DNA from: Sphingomonas sp. ID1715
GTDB taxonomy: Bacteria > Pseudomonadota > Alphaproteobacteria > Sphingomonadales > Sphingomonadaceae
Direction of reading: 5' to 3'
Assembly (NCBI RefSeq): GCF_013044515.1
Contig: NZ_JABEPR010000002.1
Span: 62,001-126,000 of the forward strand
Length of the DNA: 64,000 bases
The translations under genes were made by a program, and so were the position numbers. The notes below the pieces were generated by a model. That model had not been told where the DNA came from, made no database searches, and saw only the letters and a list, made by a program, of their open reading frames with translations. Shown here piece by piece: positions 41,099-51,906 of this stretch (its first letter is position 1; each line of letters begins with the position of its first letter).

Positions 41099-41908
41099 AT
41101 GCAAAATCGCCGCCAACTGCTGAAAGCTCTCACCGCTTTCTTTGTGGCAGGTGCGCCTGCGCCGGGTGCGTTTGCTCGTGTTCCCGACATCAATGGAAAA
41201 GGACAATTGACGATGACCCGCATTCTCATGGTGGCCACCTCCGCCGACCGCATGACCCCCGGCACCGAACCGACGGGTGTCTGGCTCGAGGAGCTTACCA
41301 CCCCGTATTATGCCTTCCGCGATGCGGGCGCCGAGGTGACGCTGGCCTCAATCAAGGGCGGCGCCATCCCCGTCGACCAGCGCAGCGTCAACGCCGACGG
41401 CGAGAACGACGCTTCGGTCGAGCGTTATCTGAAGGACGAGGCCCTGAAGGCCGAGGTTGCCAGCACCCCTGTATTCACAAGCATCGATCCCGCCGGCTAC
41501 GACGCGCTGTTCCTGCCCGGCGGCCACGGCACGATGTTCGATTACCCCGGCAGTGACGAGCTGGCGCGCCTTGTCGAACGCTTCGACCGCGAGGGCAAGA
41601 TCGTCGCCGCCGTCTGCCATGGACCGGCAGGGCTGGTCTCGGCGAAGAAGGCCGATGGCACGCCCTTCGTCGCCGACCGCCGTGTCGCGGGCTTCACCGA
41701 CAGCGAGGAACGCGCGGTCGGCCTCGATCAGGCGGTGCCGTTCCTGCTCGAAACGCGCCTCGAGGAACTCGGCGGCAAGCACGAGGGCGGCCCCGATTTT
41801 GCCCCCTTCGCCCTGCGCGACGGCAATCTGGTGACCGGCCAGAACCCCGCCAGCGCGGCGCGCACCGCGGAGCTCGTGATGGAAGCCCTCAAGGACAAGG
41901 TCGCCTGA
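41099..41908 (+). CDS. DJ-1/PfpI family protein (Hsp31-like), putatively exported
   Basis: 269 residues. The N-terminus [20 protein letters not shown] resembles a Tat-type or ordinary signal peptide; an internal ATG at 41,213 would give a cytosolic form. The DJ-1 fold has [14 protein letters not shown], the nucleophile Cys in [10 protein letters not shown], and [12 protein letters not shown]. Relatives act as glutathione-independent glyoxalases or protein deglycases. It is the first gene of a tight four-gene run (spacings 2, -1, -4 bp) with VOC, OYE and lipoprotein genes. Confidence 0.87.
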   Translation: MQNRRQLLKALTAFFVAGAPAPGAFARVPDINGKGQLTMTRILMVATSADRMTPGTEPTGVWLEELTTPYYAFRDAGAEVTLASIKGGAIPVDQRSVNADGENDASVERYLKDEALKAEVASTPVFTSIDPAGYDALFLPGGHGTMFDYPGSDELARLVERFDREGKIVAAVCHGPAGLVSAKKADGTPFVADRRVAGFTDSEERAVGLDQAVPFLLETRLEELGGKHEGGPDFAPFALRDGNLVTGQNPASAARTAELVMEALKDKVA

Positions 41909-41910
41909 TC

Positions 41911-42366
41911 ATGCGCTATCTCCACACCATGCTGCGCGTCGCCGATCCCGAGGCGGCGATCCGGTTCTTCACGCTGCTGGGTCTCAAGGAGACCCGGCGC
42001 ATGGAGAACCAGGCCGGGCGTTATACGCTGATCTACCTTGCCGCCGACGAGGATTTCCGCGGCGACGGCGAGCAGGGCGAAGCCGAGGTCGAGCTGACGT
42101 ACAACTGGCCGCCCGAAGACGGCAGCCCTGCCGAGACTTATATCGGGGGCCGCAACTTCGGCCACCTCGCCTACGGGGTCGACGACATCTACGAAACGTG
42201 CGCGCGGCTGCAGGCGGGCGGCGTGACGATCAATCGCCCCCCGCGTGACGGATACATGGCGTTCATCCGCTCGCCGGACGGGATCTCGATCGAACTGCTG
42301 CAGAAGGGCGAACACAAGGCTCCGGCCGAACCATGGGCCTCCATGCCCAACACGGGCGAATGGTGA
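41911..42366 (+). CDS. VOC-family protein, glyoxalase I-like
   Basis: 151 residues with the two beta-alpha-beta-beta-beta units of the vicinal oxygen chelate fold. The first contains [20 protein letters not shown] with a metal His and ends VELTYNW (Glu). The second has [15 protein letters not shown] (His) and [11 protein letters not shown] (Glu). These four ligands match lactoylglutathione lyases. It likely detoxifies methylglyoxal or a related 2-oxoaldehyde. It begins 2 bp after the DJ-1 family gene. Confidence 0.88.
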   Translation: MRYLHTMLRVADPEAAIRFFTLLGLKETRRMENQAGRYTLIYLAADEDFRGDGEQGEAEVELTYNWPPEDGSPAETYIGGRNFGHLAYGVDDIYETCARLQAGGVTINRPPRDGYMAFIRSPDGISIELLQKGEHKAPAEPWASMPNTGEW

Positions 42367-43472
42367 TGGCTAAATTGTTCGAACCGATTGAGGTTGGCGG
42401 GCTGCGGCTCGCCAACCGCATCGTCATCGCGCCGATGTGCCAGTATTCGGCCGAGGATGGCGCGATGACCGACTGGCACCGGATGCATCTCGGTCAGTTG
42501 GCGCTCTCGGGCGCCGGCGCGCTGACGATCGAGGCGACTGCCGTGAGCCCGGAAGGGCGCATCACCTATGGCGACGTCGGCCTGTACGATGACCGCACCG
42601 AAGCGGCGATGCGAAGCGTGCTCGAAAGTGTGCGCCGGTGGTCGGACATGCCGCTGATCATCCAGCTGGCCCATGCCGGCCGCAAGGCGAGCTGCGCCAA
42701 GCCGTGGCACGGCGGAGCGCAGCTTTCCCCCGACGCGGAGAATGGCTGGCAGACCGTGGCACCCAGTGCCATTCGCTTCGATCCGGACGACCATCCCCCT
42801 GTTGAACTGGACAAGGCAGGGCTTGCCCGCATCCGGCAGGCGTTCGCGGATGCCGCCCGGCGCGCCGGCAGGCTCGGCATCGAAACCGTCCAGATCCACG
42901 CCGCGCATGGCTATCTGCTCCACGAATTTCTTTCGCCGATCTCCAACCGGCGCGGCGACGAATACGGCGGCAGCCTCGACAACCGGATGCGGTTCCCGCT
43001 CGAAGTGTTCGATGCCGTGCGCGAAGCGTTTCCGGCCGACCGCCCGGTGACCGTCCGCGTTTCGGCGACCGACTGGGTCGAAGGCGGCTGGACGGCGGAG
43101 GAGACCGCAAGGTTTGCACAAGAGCTGGAGCGGCGCGGTTGCGCGGCGATCCACGTTTCCAGCGGCGGGCTCGACCCGCGCCAGCAAATCCCTGTCAGTC
43201 CCGGCTATCAGGTGCCGCTGGCGCGGACTGTCAAGGACGCGGTCGCCATGCCTGTCGTGGCGGTCGGAATGATCACCGAACCGCACCAGGCGGAGCGCAT
43301 CCTCGAAGACGGGCATGCCGACGCCATAGCGATAGCCCGCGCTGCGCTGTGGGATCCGCGCTGGCCCTGGCACGCCGCCACCGCGCTTGGCGCATCGGTA
43401 AAGGCGCCCCCGCAATACCTCCGGTCCGAGCCCCCCGAAGCGGGCCGCATCCTCAAGGAAATGATCCCATGA
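42366..43472 (+). CDS. NADH:flavin oxidoreductase / Old Yellow Enzyme family
   Basis: 368 residues from the ATG at 42,366 that overlaps the VOC stop by one base. The FMN TIM barrel is of the YqjM class: LANRIVIAPMCQYSAEDG with the redox-tuning Cys, LIIQLAHAGRKA, IHAAHGYLLHEFLSPISNRR with the HxxH substrate pair, and DAIAIARAALWDPRWP. It reduces activated C=C bonds of unsaturated aldehydes and ketones. It overlaps the next gene by 4 bp. Confidence 0.93.
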   Translation: MAKLFEPIEVGGLRLANRIVIAPMCQYSAEDGAMTDWHRMHLGQLALSGAGALTIEATAVSPEGRITYGDVGLYDDRTEAAMRSVLESVRRWSDMPLIIQLAHAGRKASCAKPWHGGAQLSPDAENGWQTVAPSAIRFDPDDHPPVELDKAGLARIRQAFADAARRAGRLGIETVQIHAAHGYLLHEFLSPISNRRGDEYGGSLDNRMRFPLEVFDAVREAFPADRPVTVRVSATDWVEGGWTAEETARFAQELERRGCAAIHVSSGGLDPRQQIPVSPGYQVPLARTVKDAVAMPVVAVGMITEPHQAERILEDGHADAIAIARAALWDPRWPWHAATALGASVKAPPQYLRSEPPEAGRILKEMIP

Positions 43473-44620
43473 AAGCTTCCGTCAAACTGCTTCTTGCCGC
43501 TGGCGCCGCTCTCACGCTCGCCGCCTGTGCGACCACGCGCGAAGGTGGATCCGCGCCTCAAGTCGAGCAGGTCGCGACCTTCGATGGCGCGATGCCGACT
43601 GGCGTGACCGTCGCCCCCAACGGGCGCATTTTCGTCAACTTCCCGCAATGGGGCGACAACGCACCGTTCACGGTGGCCGAGCTGGTCGACGGCAAGGCGG
43701 TGCCCTATCCCGACGCCGCGACCAACCAGCCCGATCCGGCCGACCCGGCGGGGCATTTCATCTCGGTGCAGAGCGTGGTGGCCGACGGCGCTAACCGCCT
43801 CTGGGTGCTCGACACGGCGGCGCCCAAATTCTCTCAACCACAGGCCGGCGGTGCCAAGCTGGTCGCGATCGATCTTGCGACCGACCGGGTGGTGAAGACG
43901 ATCGTCCTGCCGCCCAGCGTGGTGCTGCCCACGACCTACCTCAACGACGTGCGCTTCGATCTGCGTCAGGGCGCCGAGGGCGTCGCCTACATCACCGACA
44001 GCAGCAACGAGGGCATCGGCGGCATCATCGTCGTCGATATCGCCAGCGGGCGGGCGATCCGGCGCCTGTCGAACCATGCGACGACCAACCCCGAGCCCGG
44101 CTTTACCCCGGTTGTCGACGGCGCGGTGCTGATGAACCGCCCGGCCAACGGCCCCGCGACGCCGGTCACGATCGCAAGCGACGCGATTGCGCTCAGCGCC
44201 GACGGCAGCCTGCTGTATTACGGTCCACTGTCGGGCCGCACGCTGCACGCGGTGCCCACGGCGATGCTGCGCGATCCCGCGGTGTCCGAGGAGGAACTGG
44301 CCCGCGCGGTCCGCAGCCTGGGGCGCAAAGGCGCCTCGGACGGGATTGCCGAGGACGACAAGGGCCGCGTGTTCGCCGGCGATTACGAGAACAACGCGAT
44401 CCGCGTGCTCGACCAGGGCCGCTGGACGACGCTGGTCGGCGACCCGCGCATCAGTTGGCCCGACACGCTGTCGATCGGCACCGACGGCTACCTCTACTTC
44501 ACCGCCAACCAGCTCCACCGCCAGCCGGGCTTCCACGGCGGGCGGGACCTGCGGCGCAAGCCCTACGAGCTGCTCCGCATCAAGGTGGGCGCCGGGCCCG
44601 TCCTGTTGCGCACGCAGTGA
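43469..44620 (+). CDS. Lipoprotein of the SMP-30/major-royal-jelly-like beta-propeller type
   Basis: 383 residues. The signal peptide ends in the lipobox LAAC (Cys at about residue 20), so it is a lipoprotein. The rest is a beta propeller with VTVAPNGRIFVNFPQWGDN, LWVLDTAAPKFSQP, TYLNDVRFD, AYITDSSNEG, DAIALSADGSLLYYGPLSG and GRVFAGDYENNAI. This matches bacterial relatives of yellow/major royal jelly proteins and gluconolactonases. The substrate is unknown. Last gene of the run starting at 41,099. Confidence 0.85.
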   Translation: MKASVKLLLAAGAALTLAACATTREGGSAPQVEQVATFDGAMPTGVTVAPNGRIFVNFPQWGDNAPFTVAELVDGKAVPYPDAATNQPDPADPAGHFISVQSVVADGANRLWVLDTAAPKFSQPQAGGAKLVAIDLATDRVVKTIVLPPSVVLPTTYLNDVRFDLRQGAEGVAYITDSSNEGIGGIIVVDIASGRAIRRLSNHATTNPEPGFTPVVDGAVLMNRPANGPATPVTIASDAIALSADGSLLYYGPLSGRTLHAVPTAMLRDPAVSEEELARAVRSLGRKGASDGIAEDDKGRVFAGDYENNAIRVLDQGRWTTLVGDPRISWPDTLSIGTDGYLYFTANQLHRQPGFHGGRDLRRKPYELLRIKVGAGPVLLRTQ

Positions 44621-44694
44621 TCCCATCAGCCCGGGGGCTGGCGCGGGGCCGCGATCCGGCGAAAAATCAACAACTGATTTGAAGGAATACAGTC

Positions 44695-45435
44695 ATGACC
44701 AAGGGTATCGAAGGCAAGGTCGTTCTCATCACCGGCGGCAGCACCGGCATCGGCGCGGAAACCGCGCGTCTTCTCGCGAAACGGGGCGCGAAGGTGGCTA
44801 TCGCCGCGCGGCGCAAAGACAGGCTCGACGAGGTCGTCGCGGACATTGCCGCAAACGGCGGCACGGCACGTAGCTACGCGCTGGACGTGACCGACAAGGC
44901 GGCGGTCCAGTCCGTCGTCGCCGCAATAATTGCCGACTTCGGCCGCCTCGATGTGCTGATCAACAACGCCGGGCTGATGCCGATCCGTCCGATGGCCGAG
45001 GTCAACACCGACGAGTGGGACCAGATGATCGACGTCAATCTGAAGGGTACGCTCTACGGCATCGCGGCGGCCCTTCCCGGTTTTCTGGAGCAGGGCAGCG
45101 GTCATATCATCAATTTGAGCTCGGTTGCGGGCATCAAGGTCTTCGCACCGGGCGGCACGGTCTACTCCGGCACCAAGTTCGCCGTCAGCGCGATCAGCGA
45201 GGGCTTGCGCCACGAGGTGGGGGAAAAGGTCCGGGTCACGTCCATCGAGCCCGGAGCTGTCGAAAGCGATTTGAAGTTCACGACCTCTGGCGCGGCTGCC
45301 GAGACGGTGCTGGACTTCTACAAGCAGGCCATCCCGGCGGCATCGGTGGCGCGTGCTATCGCGTTCGCTGTCGAACAACCTGATGACGTCGACGTCAACG
45401 TGATCGTCATCCGGCCGACCGCACAGCAGTTCTGA
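44695..45435 (+). CDS. Short-chain dehydrogenase/reductase
   Basis: 246 residues, classical SDR. The cofactor motif is LITGGSTGIGAETARLLAKR; the Arg at AIAARRKDRLD indicates NADP preference. NNAGLMPIRPM follows, with the catalytic Ser in INLSSVAGIKV and Y-x-x-x-K in VYSGTKFAVSA. Resembles clavaldehyde-dehydrogenase-like SDRs. It lies 74 bp after the lipoprotein gene with its own weak ribosome site (TTGAAGGAATAC) and probably belongs to the same transcript. Confidence 0.92.
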   Translation: MTKGIEGKVVLITGGSTGIGAETARLLAKRGAKVAIAARRKDRLDEVVADIAANGGTARSYALDVTDKAAVQSVVAAIIADFGRLDVLINNAGLMPIRPMAEVNTDEWDQMIDVNLKGTLYGIAAALPGFLEQGSGHIINLSSVAGIKVFAPGGTVYSGTKFAVSAISEGLRHEVGEKVRVTSIEPGAVESDLKFTTSGAAAETVLDFYKQAIPAASVARAIAFAVEQPDDVDVNVIVIRPTAQQF

Positions 45436-45546
45436 TTTCGACGAGGAGGCGGGGCCGCGTGTGCTCCGCCTCATGGGGAACGTACCCGTCCGCTCGTCCG
45501 TTGCTTTGCCGAATGATATCTGTCCGTTTTATTCGAGGAGTCAATT

Positions 45547-45840
45547 ATGCCGAAACTTGCCCTGTATGTACCACTGAAGGCCAAGCCCGGAAAAGAGCGC
45601 GATGTCGCCGATTTCCTGACCTCGGCATTGCCGCTCGTTCAAGCTGAGGCGGGCACTCTGACCTGGTATGCGATCGAGGAAGGTCCCGGTGCGTACGCGA
45701 TCTTCGATACGTTCGACAGAGAGGAGGATCGGCAGGCCCATCTTGACGGAAAGGTTGCTGCCGCACTGATGGAGAAGGCAGAAGAACTGTTTTCTGAACC
45801 GCCGCAGATTCACAAGTTCACCCTGCTGGCCGCGAAATAG
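45547..45840 (+). CDS. Antibiotic biosynthesis monooxygenase (ABM) domain protein
   Basis: 97 residues forming a ferredoxin-like ABM/YgiN-type dimeric barrel: LYVPLKAKPGKERDVADFL, then AEAGTLTWYAIEEGPGAYAIFD and AHLDGKVAAALMEKA. Members oxidise quinols or act as small monooxygenases without cofactors. It is preceded by GAGGAG (45,535-45,541 region). It sits among redox and aldehyde genes on the same strand. Confidence 0.85.
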   Translation: MPKLALYVPLKAKPGKERDVADFLTSALPLVQAEAGTLTWYAIEEGPGAYAIFDTFDREEDRQAHLDGKVAAALMEKAEELFSEPPQIHKFTLLAAK

Positions 45841-45884
45841 CGGAGCGGTCGGCACGCTAGAAGAGCTGCAAAAGGAAAAGATCC

Positions 45885-47023
45885 GTGAAAGCTGTCGTGT
45901 ACAACGGGCCCAAAGATGTTTCTGTCAATACCATTGACGATCCAAAGATCGAAAAGCAGACCGATGTTATCATCCGGCTGACCACGACCAATATTTGCGG
46001 GTCGGACCTTCACATGTATGAAGGCCGTACCAGTTTCGAGAAGGGCAAGGTGTTCGGCCACGAAAACCTTGGCGAGGTCATCGAAGTCGGCTCTGCCGTA
46101 GATCGCATAAGAAGGGCGATCGCGTGTGCATGCCGTTCAACGTCGGTTGCGGCTTCTGCGAAAATTGCGAACGCGGTTTGACGGGTTTCTGCCTCACGAC
46201 CAACCCTGGAACCGCCGGCGCAGCGTATGGCTTTGCCGAGATGGGTCCGTGGCAGGGTGGTCAGGCCGAGTTGATGCGCGTTCCTTACGCGGACTTCAAT
46301 TGTCTGAAGCTGCCCGAGGACGCCGAGGAGAAGGAGGATGACTATGTCATGCTCTCCGACATCTTCCCGACGGGTTGGCATGGCGTCGAACTGTCCGGTT
46401 TCCTGCCTGGCGAAAGCATCGCGATCTACGGCGCCGGTCCGGTCGGTCTGATGGCCGCACATTCAGCCGAAATTCGCGGCGCCTCTCAGATCTTTGTCGT
46501 CGATTCTCACGATGACCGTCTGAAACTGGCCGAAGCGATGGGCGCTATTCCGATCGACATGCGCAAGGGCGATCCCGCCCAGCAGATCCTTGACGCGACC
46601 GGCGGCCTCGGGACCGACCGGGGGGTCGAGGCGGTCGGGTATCAGTGTTGCGATCGCCACGGCAAGGAGCGCAGCAATTACACGATGAACTGCCTCGTCA
46701 AAAGCACGAAGGCCACCGGCGGAATCGGTGTCGTCGGCGTGTTCATTCCGGAAGACCCGAACGCGCCCGACGATCTCCAGAAGGAAGGCAAGATGGCGTT
46801 CGACTTCGGCAACTTCTGGTTCAAGGGCCAGAAGATCGGCACCGGCCAGTGCAATGTGAAGCACTACAACCGGCGCCTGATGAAGCTTATCGAGCAAGAC
46901 CGGGCCAATCCCGCCCAAATCATCTCGCACCGATTGCCGCTTGATCAGGCACCGGACGCCTACAAGCATTTCGACGCGCGCGATGCTGGTTGGACCAAGG
47001 TCGTGCTCAAACCGGGCACCTGA
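45885..47023 (+). pseudogene. Zinc alcohol dehydrogenase, glutathione-independent formaldehyde dehydrogenase-like (frameshifted)
   Basis: Two frames together give a full-length enzyme of about 380 residues. Frame one holds MKAVVYNGPKDVSVNTIDDP, the catalytic zinc Cys in CGSDLHMYEG, and FGHENLGEVIEVG. Frame two, from about 46,112, holds structural-zinc Cys residues in NVGCGFCENCERG, the Rossmann IYGAGPVGLMAAHSAE, and the C-terminus to PGT. One base is missing in the ATAAGAAGGG stretch (about 46,107-46,116), where AAAG would restore the frame. The downstream part keeps full coding quality, so the lesion is recent or a sequencing error. Confidence 0.85.
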
Positions 47024-47054
47024 CCTAAATCTTCGACGGTACAGGAAACAGATT

Positions 47055-47600
47055 ATGACTTTGGAAGGTAAATCCGTTGCCATTCTGATCGCACCCCGCG
47101 GGACGGAAGAACCAGAATTCTCGCAGCCCAAGCAAGCTGTCGAGGACGCTGGTGGCAGAGTGACCGTGGTCAGTTTTGAACCGGGCAAGGCTCGCACAGT
47201 CAATGGCGATCTCGACGAGGGCGGCAGCTATACTATCGACAAGACGTTTTCCGAGGTGAAAGCCGACGATTTCGACGGACTTGTTGTGCCCGGAGGGACT
47301 GTCGGTGCCGACAAGCTGCGCGGCAGCGGCGAGGCAATTGATTTCATCCGGGCCTTCTTCGATCAGAAAAAACCCGTTGCGGCCATATGCCATGCACCCT
47401 GGACATTGATCGAGGCGGGCGTGCTTAAGGGTCGCACCTTGACGTCCTACCCGACGCTGAAGGTCGATATCGAGAACGCCGGCGGTGCATGGACCAATGA
47501 GGAAGTCGTGGTCGACAACGGCCTTGTTACCAGCCGTGATCCCGATGATTTGCCCGCCTTCTGTGCCAAACTCGTCGACGAAATCGCAGCGGGGAATTAA
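47055..47600 (+). CDS. DJ-1/PfpI family protein (type 1 glutamine amidotransferase-like)
   Basis: 181 residues from the ATG at 47,055 (ACAGGAAACAG upstream). The PfpI pattern is clear: VAILIAPRGTEEPEFSQPK, FDGLVVPGGTVGADKLR, the nucleophile in AAICHAPWTLIEAG, and TSYPTLKVDIENAGG. It is close to the YhbO/PfpI branch implicated in deglycation and stress survival. It lies 32 bp after the frameshifted dehydrogenase. Second DJ-1 superfamily gene in this 6-kb stretch. Confidence 0.9.
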   Translation: MTLEGKSVAILIAPRGTEEPEFSQPKQAVEDAGGRVTVVSFEPGKARTVNGDLDEGGSYTIDKTFSEVKADDFDGLVVPGGTVGADKLRGSGEAIDFIRAFFDQKKPVAAICHAPWTLIEAGVLKGRTLTSYPTLKVDIENAGGAWTNEEVVVDNGLVTSRDPDDLPAFCAKLVDEIAAGN

Positions 47601-47857
47601 GACGGGGCGTTTCGACGAACCATGTGAGGGCCCTTTTCCCGGAGAAGGTCCGCACAAAGCAAGTGTGGCGAATGGCCAGCGATTGGCCGTCCGCCACGCC
47701 GCGTATCACACGAACATGGCCCACCCGACGGGCACTCGAACCCTGAGCCGAGTCAACCCGCGGTGACACATCGCCGGCTCCCGCTTCCAGAATCGACCCA
47801 TTCCAGCGTGGGTTTGAGGTGCACCTGATCGAACGTGCGTTCGGCCAGATTTACGAC

Positions 47858-50515
47858 CTACAGTGCCGCCTTGAGATAGCGGGCGGTGAGACTGCCTTCC
47901 GCTTCCGCAACTACACCAGGAACGCCGCTGGCAACGATACGGCCCCCATCTTCCCCGGCCCCCGGTCCCATGTCGATGATCCAGTCCACCTGCGTGATGG
48001 CGCGCATGTCATGTTCGACGACTACGACGGTATTGCCAGCGTCTACGAGGCCCTGCAGGTGTTGCATCAGCCGGTCGCCATCGGAGGGGTGAAGCCCCGA
48101 AGTTGGCTCGTCGAGGATGTAGATCGTGTTGCCGCGTTGAGCGCGTTGCAGTTCAGTCGCCAGCTTGATGCGCTGCGCCTCCCCGCCAGACAGCTCGGTC
48201 GCCGGCTGTCCGAGCCTCAGATATCCAAGGCCGATCTCCCGCAACACGTCGAGGGAGCGCATCACAGATGCCTCGCCAGCGAAGAAATCGCACGCATCGT
48301 CGACCGTCAGTTCGAGCACCTGGGCGATATTGCGCCCGTTCCATTCGACTTCGAGCGTTTGCGGGTTGTAGCGAGAACCATGACAGGTCGAGCACGGGGC
48401 AAAAACGCTCGGCAGGAACAGCAGCTCCACCATGACGTATCCCTCGCCCTCGCACACAGGGCAGCGGCCTTGCGCGACGTTGAACGAGAACCTTCCCGGG
48501 CTGTAGTGCCGCCGGCGGGCGAGCGGCGTATCAGCGAAGATCCGTCGCACATGGTCGAACATGCCGCTGTAGGTGGATAGGTTCGAGCGCGGCGTGCGGC
48601 CGATCGGTTTCTGATCGACCCGCACCAGCCTGCGGACATGCTCCATGCCTGCGACAATGCGTCCTTCAGTGTCGTTCTGCGCATCGAGCAGCGGATCGAT
48701 ATCCTCCTCCTCGGCCACGGGTGAGCCGCCGAGGTGTTCCGTGACGAGCTCGGGCAGCGCCTGACTGACAAGACTGGATTTGCCCGATCCCGAAACGCCG
48801 GTGACAGCGGTGAAGCAGCCGATGGGTAACTCGACGTCGAGACCATGGAGATTGTTCCGCCTGATCCCTTCCAGGCGTAGCCATGCCTTGGGATCGCGCG
48901 GTGTGCGCTCACTGCGGAGCGGCTCTGCGAACAGGTAGCGGCGGGTGATCGAAGTCTCGACGTCGGCAAGCCCCTCGATCGGCCCGCTGTAGAGGACTTC
49001 ACCGCCCTTTTCCCCGGCTCCTGGCCCGACATCGACGAGCCATTCCGCGCGGCGGATCACGTCGAGATCATGTTCGACGACGAACAGGGAGTTGCCCGCC
49101 GCCTTGAGACGCTCGAGGATGGTGAGCAAGGCTTCGCCATCTGCCGGGTGCAACCCTGCCGAAGGCTCGTCAAGGACATAGACCACGCCGAAAAGCTGTG
49201 ACGACAATTGCGTGGCAAGCCGCAAGCGCTGCAGCTCTCCGGAGGAGAGCGTCGGCGTGCTGCGGTCGAGCGAAATGTAGCCCAGGCCAAGATCGATCAG
49301 CGGCTCTAGCCGCTCGATCAATTCGCAGGCAAGGCGTTGGGCGGCGATCCGCTTCTCGTCGGAGAGATTGGGCGTGCGGCGTACGTCGGGCGCGCTCTTG
49401 TGCGCAGAGCCGCCCGCCGCAACCCGTTGTTCGACCGCTGCATCGCGGGCCGCTTTTTCCAGAACATGGCCCTTTGAGGGGGCGGAGACCGCCCCATACG
49501 CGCCATGCGCGACGGGCATCAGCAAGTCCTTCAGCTTGAGCACCGTCAGGTCACCGAACTCGGCAATGTCGAGGCCGACGAATTTGACCGACAGGGCTTC
49601 ACGTTTCAGGCGCTTGCCGTCGCAGGTCGGGCAATCGCGGCCGATGATATATTGCGAGACGCGCTTCTTCATCAGCGCGCTCTTAGTGTTGGCGAAGGTT
49701 TCCAGCACATAGCGGCGCGCGCCGGTGAAGGTGCCCTGGTAGCTCGGCTCCATGCGGCGCTTGAGCGCCGTCCGGGTCTGTTCGGGCGTCAGGCCCGCAT
49801 AAACCGGCACCGTCGGCGCCTCTTCAGTGAAGAGGATCCAGTCGCGATCTTTTTTCGGCAGGTCGCGCCACGGCGTATCGACATCATAGCCGAGCGAAAT
49901 GAGGATATCGCGCAGGTTCTGGCCATGCCACGCGGTTGGCCAGGCGGCGATCGCCCGATCGCGAATGGTGAGGCTGTCGTCAGGCACCATCGTCTCTTCG
50001 GTCGCGTCATATACGCGGCCGATGCCGTGGCAGGTCGCGCAGGCCCCCGCGACCGTGTTGGGGGAGAAATCCTCCGCATAGAGCATGGGTTGATGGCGCG
50101 GATATTCGCCGACGCGCGAATAGAGCATCCGCACCAGGCTGGAGAGCGTCGTCACGCTGCCGACCGAGGATCGCGCGTTGGCCGAGCCGCGCTGCTGCTG
50201 CAACGCGACCGCAGGCGGCAAACCGTCGATCGCGGCGACCTCCGGCACGCCGGCCTGGTCGATCAGGCGACGGGCATAGGGCGCAACCGATTCCAGATAA
50301 CGCCGCTGGGCTTCGGCATAAAGGGTGCCGAACGCGAGCGATGACTTGCCCGAGCCCGATATGCCGGTGAACACCACGAAGGCGTCGCGCGGTACATCGA
50401 CGTCAATATTTTTGAGGTTATTCTGGCGCGCGCCGCGAACCTGCACGCAAGCGGGCGGCCCCGTATGCCCATGATCGGTGGCCGGCGTCGTCGCGTGAAT
50501 ATCCTTGTTCTTCAA
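47858..50515 (-). CDS. UvrA-like ABC ATPase (UvrA2 type)
   Basis: 885 residues with two ABC ATPase halves: Walker [15 protein letters not shown] (about 53) and [15 protein letters not shown], signatures [15 protein letters not shown] and [15 protein letters not shown], and two zinc modules ([21 protein letters not shown] with CSTCHG). The stretch between the first signature region and the first zinc module is short, so the UvrB-binding domain of canonical UvrA appears absent. That marks UvrA2/DrrC-type proteins, linked to drug or DNA-adduct tolerance. It runs opposite to the preceding operon. Confidence 0.88.
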   Translation of the reverse strand: MKNKDIHATTPATDHGHTGPPACVQVRGARQNNLKNIDVDVPRDAFVVFTGISGSGKSSLAFGTLYAEAQRRYLESVAPYARRLIDQAGVPEVAAIDGLPPAVALQQQRGSANARSSVGSVTTLSSLVRMLYSRVGEYPRHQPMLYAEDFSPNTVAGACATCHGIGRVYDATEETMVPDDSLTIRDRAIAAWPTAWHGQNLRDILISLGYDVDTPWRDLPKKDRDWILFTEEAPTVPVYAGLTPEQTRTALKRRMEPSYQGTFTGARRYVLETFANTKSALMKKRVSQYIIGRDCPTCDGKRLKREALSVKFVGLDIAEFGDLTVLKLKDLLMPVAHGAYGAVSAPSKGHVLEKAARDAAVEQRVAAGGSAHKSAPDVRRTPNLSDEKRIAAQRLACELIERLEPLIDLGLGYISLDRSTPTLSSGELQRLRLATQLSSQLFGVVYVLDEPSAGLHPADGEALLTILERLKAAGNSLFVVEHDLDVIRRAEWLVDVGPGAGEKGGEVLYSGPIEGLADVETSITRRYLFAEPLRSERTPRDPKAWLRLEGIRRNNLHGLDVELPIGCFTAVTGVSGSGKSSLVSQALPELVTEHLGGSPVAEEEDIDPLLDAQNDTEGRIVAGMEHVRRLVRVDQKPIGRTPRSNLSTYSGMFDHVRRIFADTPLARRRHYSPGRFSFNVAQGRCPVCEGEGYVMVELLFLPSVFAPCSTCHGSRYNPQTLEVEWNGRNIAQVLELTVDDACDFFAGEASVMRSLDVLREIGLGYLRLGQPATELSGGEAQRIKLATELQRAQRGNTIYILDEPTSGLHPSDGDRLMQHLQGLVDAGNTVVVVEHDMRAITQVDWIIDMGPGAGEDGGRIVASGVPGVVAEAEGSLTARYLKAAL

Positions 50516-50649
50516 TTCAGTCTTCCTGCCCTATCCGCCCGTGCGGCCCGTGTTCATTACGGTCGGGGTAACAGATCAATGCATTTCCGACGCAATCCAT
50601 CCAACGGTTGTTGCCGCATCGCGACGCGTTGCGATTTTGCCAGAGCGCG

Positions 50650-50681
50650 CGTCATCATGGCCGGGTCGGGCCATGATGACG
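50650..50681. terminator. 13-bp-stem hairpin between frmA and the UvrA2-like gene
   Basis: CGTCATCATGGCC (50,650-50,662) and GGCCATGATGACG (50,669-50,681) form a perfect 13-bp stem with a 6-base loop. It lies 47 bp past the stop of the formaldehyde dehydrogenase gene (minus strand) and 135 bp before the UvrA2-like start. No T-run follows, so it may act as a transcript-stabilising hairpin or an insulator rather than a simple terminator. Confidence 0.45.
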
Positions 50682-50727
50682 GGCGAGTTGTCGATCCGGG
50701 CGCCTCGCGCCGCTTCGGATCGGCGGG

Positions 50728-51888
<1,161 letters not shown>

Positions 51889-51906
51889 TCAGCGCCGCTA
51901 TGCCGG

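Noticed and set aside
47601-47857. Possible small gene between PfpI and the UvrA2-like gene
   Set aside because: Short frames here lack ribosome sites and family features; treated as intergenic.
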